Shown: positions 34,000 through 46,865, counted from the stretch's first letter. The stretch: 64,000 nt of DNA from Cristatella mucedo (GCA_009760855.2 WPIO01000042.1:642501-706500); one strand, 5' to 3'. Program-made: numbers and translations. The notes: generated by a model from the letters alone, not told the origin.

Positions 34000-35450
34000 A
34001 ATACCAAAAACGTAGGGAAATTATGAAGATGCATAGTTCGCAGCAAATCTCGACACTTTGCTTCGCCCATAAGGTGCCAGTACCTGGAAAATGAAAATAT
34101 TAAAGTTTCACGCAAATGCAAATTTGAAAGGGTAACCATGGGTAGTATCACGAGAACGCGGCAAACTAGGGTAACTATGATTTGTTTCATACTTCTTCTG
34201 GAATGGTCAGTGCTTGAGCATTCCCCGGTCTATGAAAGTTAAAATGATAACTCCCACAGCGATGAAAAAGAGGCCACTAGGCCACTTTGGTATTAGACTG
34301 CTACTGAATAAGTCATCGGGAAGTCAGCGAAGCTCAAACCAGCAAAACCTGTATTTATTACAGATGAAATGCCAGTGTGGTGATGCAAACGATTTAGTGC
34401 ACGTATCTAATGCACCAAGAAAATCAAGATCTATGAGAAAACACACGCAGGATCCTACTAACCGGTGTCTCTGGGGGCTCTCTTATGAGCTGTAATCATG
34501 CTGGCCTAAGCATGATTCTTAAATGTTTTCTCATGCGCGTATAAGCATGACTCATTCATGCTATTAAACCTGGGTTATTCAGCATCTTGAAGCGAGGTTG
34601 TCAATAACAAGAACCTAATAATGTCAATTTCCTGGGGAGAGAGATGACGTTCCCAAATGGCGCAGTGTGAACAATCTAATAATATTCTTATCTTTGAGGC
34701 TCTTTTATTCTTTATTATTCGGAAAACGCCGTTTCGTGATTTATATTCATATCCGCTCGGTCTTCCTACAATCGATTCCAGCCATGCACGGCCAAAAAAT
34801 GCGAATACGCAAAGTAGTTTGTTTCGACTCTTTGATTTTACTTGGGAAATGCCAGACTCATTGACTAAAATATCCATGTTTAGCAAAGTAATACCTTAAA
34901 AATCTGTTAAAGATTACTTGCTGAATATTGCTGCGGTGCCAAAATTAACATCCTTTAAACAATAAGCTATATATCCTTTAAGCAATAAGCTACGACTTGA
35001 TGCAGAAACCCCAGTGATATGCTATTTTGCTTCTATTTTAGAATGGTGAATAAAGCCCAAGTGATAGGGCGCAAAATGCATTAATGATGCTAAAAGCTGT
35101 TGTGAATCCTACCTGCTGGCGGAGCTTTATTCACCGCAAGTTTATAATACGCTAAAATAGGTTTCGCTGTACCTTTATTTTTAGAGTGCCTAATTTTATG
35201 AGATCCCCCCAGCATTGGAGTTGAAGTAGTTGCTAAAATCCCGACGAAGTGGCTCCTGCAAGGTTGTTCTATGGCTGCAAGCACAGCCCTAGGAACGCTG
35301 CTAGTCGCTCACCGCGACAAATACCGAAGAAAATGCCGAGTATTTGATTCAATCGAGACTACGCGAATCAACAATTCATTCAATTCATCAAGAATTTCAT
35401 CAAGAATTCGCGAATTCAATCGAGACTTTGACGCAATTTTGAGATGCAGC
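34000..35450. other. No recognised feature
   Basis: AT-rich sequence. A 103-codon reverse-strand ORF (34886-34575) and overlapping plus-strand ORFs have protein-like stretches, but there is no splice context, repeat match or domain to decide between them. Confidence 0.4.
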
Positions 35451-35454
35451 TGAA

Positions 35455-36940
35455 ATGGAAGCAGGTGTGTGCCGTCTGTAACGGAGCTCGGCAACAAAGA
35501 AGCGAGCCCCGTGCCCCTTAATACGGCGCATGCTGAACCTATAGCGTAGAAACGTCTGTCTAAAGAAGGCAAGCTCGAAGGGCTGCAGGTTCTCGATGCC
35601 AGCCGCGGCACACAACCACTCCCAGTTCGAAGCTCTGACCACAAATTGACTTCCGGTATAAAAGCCTCCATGGTGCAGGTTCGCTATCTGGCGCGATTTC
35701 TACCGCGCAGCTGGCTGACTATTTTAGGAGTTTTGCTTTAAATGCCGCCTAACCAAAGATTATCAGATAAACCGCACCGAGCGATTATAATTCAGTATCC
35801 ACATATGGTACCTAGGCTGTGGTAAAATGGCCGATTCAGCACGCCAACGCGCCGGCAATGGCGGCGAACTCGCAGCCCCTCAAAACCGCAGCGAACCGTG
35901 CACTTCGTGGGTGCTCCGAAAAATGCGAGCTCGAAGACGTTGACAAGACTTAACGGAGCAAAATTTGTGCGAGGCGCTTTGTCGCCAGCTCTGGCGTTGC
36001 GGCCGAATCTGACGCGACGCACAGCGCTCGCTCGTTGCCCGGGCATTCCTTGGTGCACCATTTTACCGCAGTGCCAATTCGCGCGAGCATTTAGATTTAG
36101 GAGAATGAGTGCGGTTCGCAGGCTGCGCACCTATCATAGCCTGCGAGAGACTCGAACGTGACAGCTTGCGGTCGAGCGTCGGCGAAGTGTTGTGGTGCCG
36201 AGCGTAGGTCAAGGTTGGCTAAAAGCAAAGATCTGCCGAGGCGTGCTGCACTCGGTAATACGCTAAACGAGCCCGGCGGCAGCCTAATGCAAGAGCGATC
36301 TCACGATGGATTACTAAAGTGAACGGTTAAATGGCAGCTGCGGCCGTAATTGGGTCGAGGCAGGCCACCGCGGCAGCGGTGGCCTGCCTTGAAGTTTACC
36401 TAAGGTAGCCAATTTTCGATGAAGTAAGTTTCGTTTAAGAGAAGCAGCTGGATGTTCGCTTAGTCAACGTCCGAGTTCGCTAATGTTATCGGATAATTGC
36501 TGGTTTTTCTGCGGCTACTCCACCGGCGGTGCTCGCGGTGAATGCCACACGGACTGGGCTCCGCCCACGAGAATCCATCGATATTTGACTACATTTCCCG
36601 AACAGGTGTATAGAAACCTAAACCAAACTATCCACCCACAAGACCGTCAGCTGACTTGCTGGGGGAAAATAATCTTAACACGCTGGCGCTGCGGCGGCGC
36701 CGGCGCCGGCGTGCTGGCGCTCCTACTCTACGCTCGTGCTAGCTTGAGCAGCGCTCAGACGGCGTTTGCTGCTACGCCCAAGCATGCCCTATTATGGTGG
36801 CAGCTTTCACGCCGGCGTTGCTCCAATATTTGCATCTCGACGACGCATACTGATCGCGCCCGTTTCTTTAAACGACGAACTGCAGAGCTCGGCACTCTGG
36901 CATTCTCTCGCACAAGCCAGGACTAGCGCGTCCGAAGGTA
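35455..36940. other. GC-raised region with undecided ORFs
   Basis: GC and CpG rise here. A reverse-strand ORF (35642-35400) contains WEWLCAAAGIENLQPFELAF. A second reverse-strand ORF (36130-35792) contains VFELAFFGAPTK, so the string FELAFF occurs twice. A plus-strand frame ending at a possible donor (GAAG|GTAACA, about 36939) contains SMPYYGGSFHAGVAPIFASR. None is recognised and none has a complete splice context, so no gene is called. Confidence 0.35.
36358..36389 (+). repeat. Perfect 14-bp inverted repeat, 4-nt loop
   Basis: The arms AGGCAGGCCACCGC and GCGGTGGCCTGCCT flank the loop GGCA. The hairpin is GC-rich and very stable, within the GC-raised region. Confidence 0.9.
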
Positions 36941-37994
36941 ACAATTAGGATTATTGCAATAGCGATAGGAAGATTTTTAAACTGCCTTACATGCGTGCTC
37001 ATTTTAACTGGATTAATGTGCTTGCTTAGCCGATATTTTTGCATTATTAGATGGTGGCTCGTTGGATGTTTTAGCAAATTTGAAATAGCTGAGATTGGCG
37101 AGCTAGTCTTAAATAGCTTAATAATAATAATAATGGGACTAATAATACACTTGATAAAGCACAATTGGCGACGTTTCTAAAAGATATGACTGGAATTCGT
37201 TTCAAATGCTGCTCGTAGATCCAGAAATACTAAAAGAAATGCCCAACAGTGATCAGAGTTGTTCAAAAGGTCATTGTCAACCCGAAATGGACAGTTTCGT
37301 TGGAGTGCATGGCTGTAAATTTGGAATATAACATGCATGGAAAATCTGATTAATTAGCCAGTGCAATACCACAAGATAGCCAGTACTCCAAAATAAAAAT
37401 AGGCATACTTATTCAAGTATTTCCAAAGTGAGAATTCGGAAGAAAAAAAATTCTGTATGTATTCATTTTACGCATACTGAAAAGGAAGTAGTTCGTTTTT
37501 ACATTTAAAACCACACAAAATCATTATCCAAAATAAAAAAATTACTCCACAAGTGCGAAAAATAAATGCAAAATTCAAAAAAATTGAGTCTTGTTCTGAT
37601 AATGGCATTGCTTATACACTGACAATTTGCATGTTACGGTGTTAAGGCCGGAGTGCAGAAAACCACTGAGAACATTGATGAAGCTATCAACTTTTGTTCC
37701 AGGTGTGCCTTTCAAAAGATAAAAATGTTAGAGTGAAATCCTAATCACTTTCAAAGGATACAAATGTTAGAAATATAAATCTAGGTTCTGAGGATCTTCA
37801 CATACAGGAAAAACAATACAAACTGTGGACATTGTCTGAACTGAAAATAAACTAGAGACGGTATAACTACAGATACAGAAGTCATCAAATACTGCATCTT
37901 TTATCGTTTGTTTCATCAAATTTTCAGTTGGAACTCATTGAGGTACATGCTTGCAGCTTTTGAAGGATAACAGAAACAATTTAAAATTTATACA

Positions 37995-38450
37995 GCAACC
38001 TTGGATAAATTTATCTCTTTCTAGGAGTTCTGCATTTGCTGTAAAGAAAGCGCGATATCGATTGGTTAGTGGTAGCATTCAAAATGTCAACAATCTTAAC
38101 GTGGTTAGGGTGATAGGCACAGTATCAACATGTGCATGCGATTAGTGGCAGCATGCACAGTGTCAGCATGCCTATTTGCATATAGTACCAATCAAAAGAC
38201 CCATCAAATGCTTTGACAAGCATGTGCTTAGCTTTAGCTTGGCTTTATTTAAATGTTTTTAACTCTGGGGATGTCGCTGCGTCTGTCGAGAGTTAGTTCT
38301 AGGTGTTGGACGCATACGAATTGAAGGCACAGTAGTCTCAAAAGGATTTCACATTCGTATGAGGTATAGCTTAATGATTTGAGATTTGTACGAGGTATAG
38401 CTAACCGATTTGAATCGAGCAGTGTTCCGCTGATCGAAGGAAAATTTCAA
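37995..38450 (-). mobile_element. L2-B LINE 3' part, worn
   Basis: It starts inside the hairpin (TTATCTCTTTCTAGG) without an ATT tail and continues through the 3' UTR (GGTTAGGGTGATAGGCACAG) into the terminal coding block. A detached ATT-rich tail-like piece lies at about 37120-37160. Positions 37170-37990 are AT-rich and featureless. Confidence 0.6.
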
Positions 38451-38649
38451 AGTTGACCTAGGCTATGCTGTTTAATGAATGAGCTAGCTTATCTGTGGTA
38501 TGAATTTGTTAATTAGATACGTAATACGGATGAAAAAACAAATTAGGTTCAATGACAAATGAGTGTATATATAGCAATAATTTACTAGCTGAATTCAGAT
38601 ATACATTTCTAACGAATTAATAAACAGATCAGAAATAAATATATGCAAC

Positions 38650-38652
38650 TAT

Positions 38653-38683
<31 letters not shown>

Positions 38684-38685
38684 TT

Positions 38686-38717
<32 letters not shown>

Positions 38718-38827
38718 AGTGTGCACGAACGCACGCACGCACGCAAGCACACACACACACACGCATATATATGTGTGTGTGTTATGGGTGTGCGTGTGTG
38801 TGTGTGCGTGCATTCGTGCGTGCGTGC

Positions 38828-38870
<43 letters not shown>

Positions 38871-38885
38871 TGTGTGTGAGTGTGT
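38650..38885 (+). repeat. Alternating (CA)n and (GT)n tracts
   Basis: CA at about 38651-38681, GT at about 38694-38716, CA at about 38748-38762 and GT at about 38775-38880 alternate with short ACGC or TGCG blocks. Because strands alternate, the tracts can pair into long CA/TG hairpins. Confidence 0.95.
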
Positions 38886-39829
38886 ACAGTCAGCTCTCGA
38901 ACTAGAAATAGATAGGGAATGAAAATCTGTCGTAGGTCAAATTTTTGTAATTCAAGAATGGTATATGACACGCTCTACTAAGATGCTTTCGGACGTATGC
39001 AATGAAGGAGTAAGTAGCAGTAAATAAAATGGTACAGCAGTACTCGGAAAAATCCAATGCAAAACATGAGAATGCACGATATCACTCTGAATACGCCTTA
39101 ACTGTAGCAAGTCACACAAGCAAGACAGAGATCTCAGTATCCACGATACGTAACAGTCAGACATCGAGTCATCCTACTGTTTGCGGCATTGTCAAATCTA
39201 CTGACCGCACACTGATTTTGAGAGTTTTCTTGGATAAATTTGCGTGACTGCGGCCGAGATTATATCTCAAAATTTTTGCAAGTCGAACTGCCGTAAGTAG
39301 GTTTCTTACTGTAAATGCGAGCTGCATGCAAAATCAGCAAGCGGAAGGCACGTAATTCAGAACAAACAGACTCTAGGCTTAGAAAATTCTCTGTTTTCCA
39401 CTTCCAAGCGACCTTTTAGAGCACCATTGAGCAACTCAAATAATATTCACCAACTCAAAGTTTATATTTCGGGCATTTGCGACTCAATGAAAGCTTTTGT
39501 ACTAAAATTGAATTAATAGAAAAGTCCTAGGAATCACATCACCAAGTATCATTTAGAGAAATGTACATCCTCGTTCTCTAAAGTTAGCTCATGTAGCAGC
39601 ACATGTGTTGTAGAGTGTGCGGCACCTGGGTGCGATACAAAGCAACGACGATTGGCCGAAAGGACGCATTAGCATTGCTGCAACGGTGGCCTACTTTAAG
39701 CCATCTAGTTTATATAAAATCGGGCGTGCTTAATAAAAGGCACAGCGACTAAGTTTATACATGCAGGCGTAGATATCCGTCTTAGATTTGTTGTAGCTTC
39801 ATCATAGCAGGTCACCCTTCATGTGAAAT

Positions 39830-40095
39830 TAGAAGCTTGCAGGTATTGAAAAACTCTTCGGCTGTGCTTCCCTGCCACAAAAACTGCAGCAAGCACAATG
39901 CACCACTTCTCGCCTACCTGGCCTGTTTCCACTGCCCGCAGAAGTTCATCGATGTCACGGTTCCCCTACCCAGTTTCTGCTCCCTGTATTCTCTGGCACC
40001 GACTTCTCAAATGCTTAGACCTTAGACTTTCCCTCAGGCTCACACGGAGCTCCTTTGTGTCCGATAGTTTTTCTTTGCTTTTATCTTGCATAGTG
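39830..40095 (+). mobile_element. L2-B C-terminal coding relic
   Basis: The sequence ACTTCTCGCCTACCTGGCC and nearby blocks match the L2-B ...PLLADLHWLPV... region and the following LAPAYLS region, heavily mutated. There is no tail. Confidence 0.5.
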
Positions 40096-40099
40096 TGGT

Positions 40100-41900
40100 G
40101 AACATGACGTCAGTCCTTGTAGGGAAAGTCTGGAACTTATTTTCTGATCCGTATATATTCTGCTTATGTCAACTACAGTTTATGCGCTGATTCGCTTTAC
40201 TAAACATTCTCGTTAAACTAGTTGATCAATCCATTTCTTGTCAACTAATTTGAATTGACAAGAAACAGATGGAAATCTCCTCTGGCTCTATACGATTCTG
40301 ATGGCTTTATTACTAGATTGGAAATGTATTATAAAGGATCCGAGGGAGAAAACAAAGTGATTTTCACTCATTGCAAGGTATGCACGTCGAATGAAGTCAT
40401 TTAACCAATAGCCTTTTAACCTTTAACCTTTCTGGAACCTTTAAATTAATGGTAACGCTACATATTTATTTTAGTTTCTTCGGTACTTCATAAAACTGAC
40501 AAAGAGTCACTAGGACTGCTTCGAGACACTTTTTAATTGACCAAATCAGGGTTACTCTTAGCCACTGTGTAAAGAAAAAATTAACGAAAATCGTTAAGGG
40601 CTTCATCAGGTAAGTCAGCTGTGTTATGCTTGACGATTGAAGCCTTTTGAAAAATCCTATAGAGAGAGGCAGATCAGGGAAGCGATACATTTGGTAAGAT
40701 TGCTATGTTTTTCTATGTCTGTGGACGGCGAACACGGCTTTCAAGAAGCCGGTATTTTATGGCCGTAGGCCTACTTGTCTACGAGCACTGACGAATATTG
40801 AATGTTAGTTTGCAGCACATTTCGCATGATCCCAGCTTAATGGTCCCACGACAAAAACATAAAAAGCCGTGGACAACATTTTTTGAGCACAGCTTCTACA
40901 TGTGTGTGGAACGCGGACTATTGAGCTTAACAGAGATCTTAATGATCTACATGCCGATCAGAAGGTGGGATCACAGAAATGAGGCGAGTTTTGACCTCAA
41001 GGATATCCAGTGCATACAACCTTTATTAAATTAATGCGACGCATTGTTTATAATCTTTTTAAAATGGCACGTGCAATAAGTGTTTGTACACGCCTTCATT
41101 TTTAGACTGTTGCAGGTGTCCATCATTAGCCAAATTTAATCCACTACTTGATACAGCGTAAGGATTCAGAGTAAGAACGAACGTAGCAATTCAGCGTGAG
41201 AGTCTCTCACCGGCAATCGAGAGTAGCTAAGGTTCTGGCTTTTCTAATGCCCTGAAATCTCAACATGATAGAGGGTTGTGACGATCGGTAAAGAATCAAG
41301 TATAGCTTCTTGAGTTTATTTCACTAAGGGTAGAAATTTAACTGTTGTCATGCTTTCGAGAACATTGTCAGACTGGCTCAAGCAGGTCAAAGAAGCTATA
41401 GAACGCATTTGTCACACTGCTTTGTTATCAGCAAAACCTGTAGGCAAGGCATTGATTTACCTATTGCATGCGATTTCCGAGGGTTAGAAATAGTGTGCGA
41501 AGCAATATTTTACCGGCAACTCCCACTTGACAGCACCCACGATTAACTCGAACTGACCGGAGCTAGCAGAAGCTTTAGCCTGCCCTCAAAAGAAATATTG
41601 GAGCCCCAAAGGGGCTGAGAATCCGCGCACGTGTAGCCGACTGGCATCACCTGCTGAGGATACTATTTACGCGGCATTTGCAGCAAGAAGTAGCGACTTT
41701 CAACTCGGGCGACCAGCTGTGCATGGCCCATTAGAGCTAGTTACCTTGTAATTACCTCGAACATGTGCCCCCAGTCCCTCGGTGCAATGAGCTTTGCAGA
41801 AACGCCGACCGCAGGGATAGGGATGATTTATGGCTGATCAGTACGTGAAAGCCAGGGTCGTAGGGAAGCCAGTTTGAGCTTGTCAATTTCCCATGCGGCT
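40100..41900. other. No firm feature
   Basis: Mostly AT-rich and unrecognised. A 78-codon plus-strand ORF (40798-41034) is not supported by splice sites. A stop-free frame around 41573-41755 has no Met; it starts ALACPQKKYWSPKGAENPRT and is cysteine-containing. It might be a decayed or uncalled exon, but no donor was found. Confidence 0.35.
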
Positions 41901-41909
41901 CTGCCGCAG

Positions 41910-42091
41910 GCAGAGGCGATGCAGCCGCTGGTGCCCATCCAAGCTGTTCGTTCCTCCAGACCGGAAGTAATCCTGGTCATGGCTACCGAGTCATTTGCAG
42001 GGAAAAACCACTTTCACTGCTTGGTCATTAATAGCCGGGCCCAGACTCTGCAGCTCGATCTCAAGATTATGAGAGCGAAAAAGGCCTGGAG
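41910..42091 (+). CDS. Orphan internal exon candidate, beta-rich
   Basis: A strong acceptor (pyrimidine tract, then GGCTCTGCCGCAG) and donor (GGAG|GTAAGC) bound 182 nt, entering in phase 0 and leaving in phase 2. The protein reads AEAMQPLVPIQAVRSSRPEV, then ESFAGKNHFHCLVINSRAQT, then LQLDLKIMRAKKAW. The F-x-C-x-V-x-N-S and L-x-L-x-L-K-I strands look like the end of an immunoglobulin-like or similar beta-sandwich, but only one Cys is present, so this is a weak inference. Partner exons are not established; a 13-nt microexon at 42332-42344 would restore phase 0. Confidence 0.4.
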
Positions 42092-42654
42092 GTAAGCGTG
42101 ACAGTAGATTCCATTGGAACTAAGCTCACTCGGAAATACCATCTTGTAGGTTCGAACCAAGTGTCTTTAGCGACTGAGAGGAGGTAGACAGCTTAGCTAA
42201 ATGTACTCTGGATTTATGCATATATCCCGTTTCTTAAGCAATTGATTAGGCGGGGCCCAGTTCACGAGAAGGATCAAAGGTTCCTAGAGCGAATACCAGG
42301 CTAGTCAATCATCACTTAATCATTTTCTCAGAGAAGTCGTTCAGGTAAATCTAGTGCACCCCACTGGTGGCGGAGTCAGAGAATAGCTGAGGGAGACCCG
42401 GGCTCGCACTGGCCATCCAACCAGCAGGCATTAAGGGAATCTTCTGAGTCCCAAAGACGGCCAAGTCTCATTTTTTTACCGATTCGGCTCCTATAATCCA
42501 AAACATATCATATGTGAGCAGCTGGTTGAGATTTATCAAAGTCTGGCAGCACCGACCCCATGCTAACCGGCCGCGGCTTCGAAATGGGATACTAAGGCCA
42601 CGGTGACAAAACTACCCGCCGTCCTACTGACGATGGGTTGCGTGGGAAACAAAT

Positions 42655-42815
42655 GCTAGCAGATTTAACAGCCTCATTTTTATAGCGGCAGAAGAGCCTA
42701 GACCATCTATCACCATCGCTTGCAGCCTGCAAAAAAGAATCGCCCACTTCAGGAATCTAACTCACGACCGATAGTTAAGAGCAAGCAGCTTACCTCTAGA
42801 GCTATCCTATTTATT
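42655..42815 (-). mobile_element. SINE2, antisense copy
   Basis: The landmarks GATTTAACAGCCTCA, AGCGGCAGAAGAGCC, CATCGCTTGCAGCC and AGAATCGCCCACTTCAGGA match the antisense of the SINE2 body. The head is degenerate. Confidence 0.65.
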
Positions 42816-42819
42816 CCTG

Positions 42820-45330
42820 GCTGATTCGCAGACGAAAATTGAGCGGCTATCTGGGTGACAACTAGTTATCGCTGCTACCTGTCGTCGCTAGCTCTGCATC
42901 GTGGCTCCGAGTTGACTACCACGGATACGTTGGTGGCTGAGCTGGTCCCATCTCCATAGCAGGCAGCCTGTCCGACATAAGGCCTAATGACAAAGATGCT
43001 TCAGCCGAATGGCATCAATTGCAGCAATGGCAGTAAAGTAGGAAACAGTACCCGGAGACGCTGGTTGCTACGAGAGAGCTGAACGACAGCTCCGTAGTCT
43101 CACTGTTCTCGGACCAATCGCAGCCACTGCTATTCAAGTGAAGCTTTCAACGCTTTCCATCAAGAAATTGATGGCCATAGACTGAGCTCGAACGTCTTCG
43201 CAGGTCTCAGTGGTAGCCAGTCTCACGTTTAGGTGAGGTTAATGAGGTCAACCCAGTGGAGTTTTTGCAAGAGCGTGCAACTCAAAGAAAGGTAGTATCG
43301 CCTATTATTTTAGCTAGGTCTAGCTTATTTGATTTTAAAGCATAGCATCGCGGCCGCTCAAAACCTTGTCGAGTGTTACATAAACTGTCTAGCTAATGCT
43401 GAAACCTAGTAGCATACCTAATTCCAGCATTCTCAGCTGGAACTTGTGTCTTCACACCGCCCCCTTGACCTTTTTGAGTGACCAGCAGCCACCCCCATTG
43501 CAATCTAGTGTGCCTTGAATGTTCGGCTTTTGCATTCCTCTACGGGGTAGGTCAATTACATAATCAGGAAGAGACAACAAAGCTCAGCAGTGTCATCCAC
43601 TACGAGCATAATTAGTCTTGGGTTCCAAATAGACTCTAACTAGACGAGTGGAGCAGTCGAAAGACTAACTCATGGTTACTGCTCAAGCAGACACACCACT
43701 GTACTTGTGAGTGGGCCATATTTAAACTAACGCCTAAGACAGTTATTTTGCAACTCACTGCTCACATTTATCATTGAAACATTTTGGAGCGATGCGAAAA
43801 TGAGCCCCTCTCTTTGCCCAGCCCCTCTGCAGCCTGGATTAATAGCAATGAGCAGCTTTGACGGCTTCCTAAGAGAATATAATCTCCATTAATGCGATTT
43901 GCATCTCATTGTAAGAGCAGCAATAATCTAGGAATGATAATAATAATGAACCGAGTAATGTACCGTGCTGCGACAACCGAGTTAAAGACGCGTCGTACTT
44001 ACACAAACAAGCAAGAGCTGTCAAGAAGATACTGGCGGCCGCTGGTTACCCGTGGCTAGTAATACGAACTAAATCACACGAAAGTCAGCACAGTATACAT
44101 ATGACGTCTCGTGGAACTCATCAAAAAATAAATAGCTAGGCTAAGTGCATAGTATTAGGAAATAAAATAATGCAATGGCTTGGTAGGAGTTAGGTTTGTT
44201 TTCAGGCTCGCACCGGAACGTGCGTCACTAAGGAATGGCCAATCGTAGAGAGTAGTGAACCGACTAACCCGAACAGTGTAGTAGCATAAGAGAAATCAGC
44301 AGATGCGAATTGAGTCGGCAAAATGAACTCGGCTGCTTCTGTGACTGCCTTGTGAGTCAACAGTAGCTAAATGTTAGCTGTGAGTTGGATCTTGTGGAAT
44401 GCTGTTGCTTGCCGCATACTGTCTGCTTTCACTTCATGTCCTAGATTGAGCAAATTTTGAAATAAAGTAGGAACCAAGAGCAGGGGATAACTCCAATGTG
44501 GCAAGCGCTACTCAAACAGTAAAGGCCAAACTAAGCGAAGGCTCTGTCAGCAGTGCTGAGTCAGGGTGCAGATCGATAGGCTTAAATTGTTGGGCAAGCT
44601 TGAAAGCAGAAGTGCGAAAGCAACTAGAAAAGCTTTGTCTGTATGGCATATTTATAGAAATCCCAGGGTTTGCACAGCTTAACTCGTCATTTTAGGATTG
44701 AGACAGATATTTCTGAAAATTTGATGCATTAGTTACTAAAAGAAAAACGCTTTGACCAGTGTAGCTTAGTAGTAGTGCTAAATGGTCTCACTTTTCATCG
44801 GGTGCTTGCTGGGAAAGCACTAGAGAATTCCAGCTTTCTGATGTGACAGCTCATTGACCACATTCACTGCTGACGCAATTGAATCACCAAATGGCTTGAC
44901 CTCTTAAGAGTAAGCATGTGGAATACTTATCGTTAACAGTTGACTCCCTGGAGGCACGTCACGTCCGCTGGTTCTGAGTGCGGTGTGGTGTTTCTTATTT
45001 GTGCTAGCTGCTGTGAAGTTCAGTGTGCCTTTAACTGATCCGATTAGCATCTAACGCAATTAGATTGTACACAATGCTAACCTTCAAAGATCCCAAGGTT
45101 GTCTGAGGAAATATTACCTACTGTTCACTTTATTTTGGTCATTTTTCTGTAAAATTAGCTGTAAGAGTAGCATAACCTTTGTAGTGTCCCTAAATAAAAC
45201 TAGAACTCTTTCAAGGACATTTGATCGCTCTGGAAAAGAACCATGTCTAGTGGTTAGTGAAACCGTGCATAATTATATATCTCCCATAAGCAATTCCTAG
45301 GATAATTATTGCTGGCGGAGCGTTCGATGC
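42820..45330. other. No firm feature
   Basis: Mixed-composition sequence without recognisable LINE or SINE. Around 42995-43155 one frame reads AGSLSDIRPNDKDASAEW, then after a stop YPETLVATRELNDSSVV, which looks coding but decayed. A 65-codon ORF (44498-44695) has no supporting context. Confidence 0.35.
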
Positions 45331-45339
45331 AGCTCGGCT

Positions 45340-46480
45340 TATTTCAATTTTGGGTAGGGCACTGTGTCATGACGTCGGTTGAGAGTGAGTTCCTTGCTTT
45401 TGAAGCATACCAAATAAAGACACGACGATCTCGAAAGAATTTGGCGCTGTTTAGAGGCTCAACTATGCGATTCGAAATTGAAGAGCAAGCAGTGGCAGGC
45501 GAAACCTTTAAATGAAGGATTTCCTGTATTTATGGCATACAGAGGTAATAAACGGGCTTAAAACTTATCGACTGCACCTCAAGTTAAATTTTCTGCCCCT
45601 GTGAGAAGGTGCTGGTCGGTGAAAAGTGGGGCATCGTGACATTTGCGACGTTCAAGACCGACAATCCAAGGTACCGAGCTTGGCACTGGGTGTATACCAG
45701 GCTTGCTATTTCGACGCCAGTCAGGACGACCAGAGAGAAACAGTCAAAGAGAGACGAGTCCAGACGAGGCGCCATAATCCACGAACAGGCTCAGCTGTGG
45801 TGTCCTTGCAGCAGCATTCAGTCAGATTAAAGTAGGCCGACAGGATTGTGTAGCTGATGTAATGCAATTGAATGCATCGCAGTCTCTTACTCCATAAAGC
45901 CACAAAGACTGTGTTGGTGTTATGCAGGAGAGTTTTGTGTAGCGCACTCACAGCCTAAGCGGGTTTCGTCATGTATTCGTTAGCCGGCAGACTCAATCTC
46001 ATACAACAAAGAGAAAGTGGGAAGTGTAGAAGAGTCAGGAGAGCAGTTGAGGTAGTGAGTGGCAGGGAAGTAGCTGCGTACGTTTAGTGAAAGGTCACGT
46101 TGGAACCGGACACCTGGCTGTCGTGCACATGCTACAGAGATATGCAGGGTAAGCCAATTTTAAGGTTAAGCTGTCTAATTTATGAGTAAAACTAAGCTTT
46201 TTCAGAGCAAGTAACTCAACGCTACGGGCATTGCATTCGAGCAAGTCAGCTGCCACCAAAGTGCAAATGTGAGCCGTAAATGCTGAAAAGGCGTGAAGAG
46301 ATTTTGACAAGTTGGGAAGCAGGGAGGGAACAAGCACAGGTAAATCTTCAAGTCATCAGCTTCAAACGTAAGCCAAACTCGTGTTCGGCAATTAAGTCAG
46401 AAAGAGGGAGAGAATAAACTGCGAAAAGTCGTAGGCCTAGAGCACATCGCTGGAGTACTCGGTGTTTTAGTGCTCACCTG
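45340..46480 (-). mobile_element. L2-B LINE, worn, split by an L2-A insertion
   Basis: Terminal coding sequence runs antisense to about 45850. An L2-A 3' end fragment (about 45855-46083) follows, and the L2-B reading then resumes at the block equivalent to FQSDLSLDDH (GAAAGGTCACGTTGGAACCG) and continues to about 46480. The order is what one nested insertion predicts. Confidence 0.6.
45855..46083 (-). mobile_element. L2-A 3' end fragment nested in L2-B
   Basis: It matches the L2-A terminus (ACTCCATAAAGCCACAAAGA, GTTGGTGTTATGCAGGAGAG) plus about 140 bp of terminal coding sequence, ending at GAAGTAGCTGCG. Confidence 0.7.
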
Positions 46481-46833
46481 ATCACCGTTAGATATTAGCG
46501 TCTACACTCTAACGTCTCACACTTTAAGAGTACCTAAATCATGGCTTTGCAGTGCAAGTAACGCCTAAGCGAGATGGCAGGTTCTTTAGACAAAAAAGAC
46601 ATTTCCGAGAGGACGCAATAACTAACATCTTAAGAATCTAACCCCACCATTATGGTTGTTGGGCTTTTGATTGCTATGCCATTCAATTCCGAGTGCCAGG
46701 ATCTCCAGGGAAAATAAGATATACATCATCAGAACTTAAAATTGAAAGAATCAATAGGTAAGTTTTTAGTCGGCTGCAAGGATTCTTTGAGCATAGATTT
46801 AAAGATGCGATTAGTTTTGCTTTAGTTTTTGAT

Positions 46834-46837
<4 letters not shown>

Positions 46838-46865
<28 letters not shown>
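46838..46865 (+). repeat. (TA)n microsatellite
   Basis: About 28 bp of pure TA, directly before the long purine tract. Confidence 0.95.
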
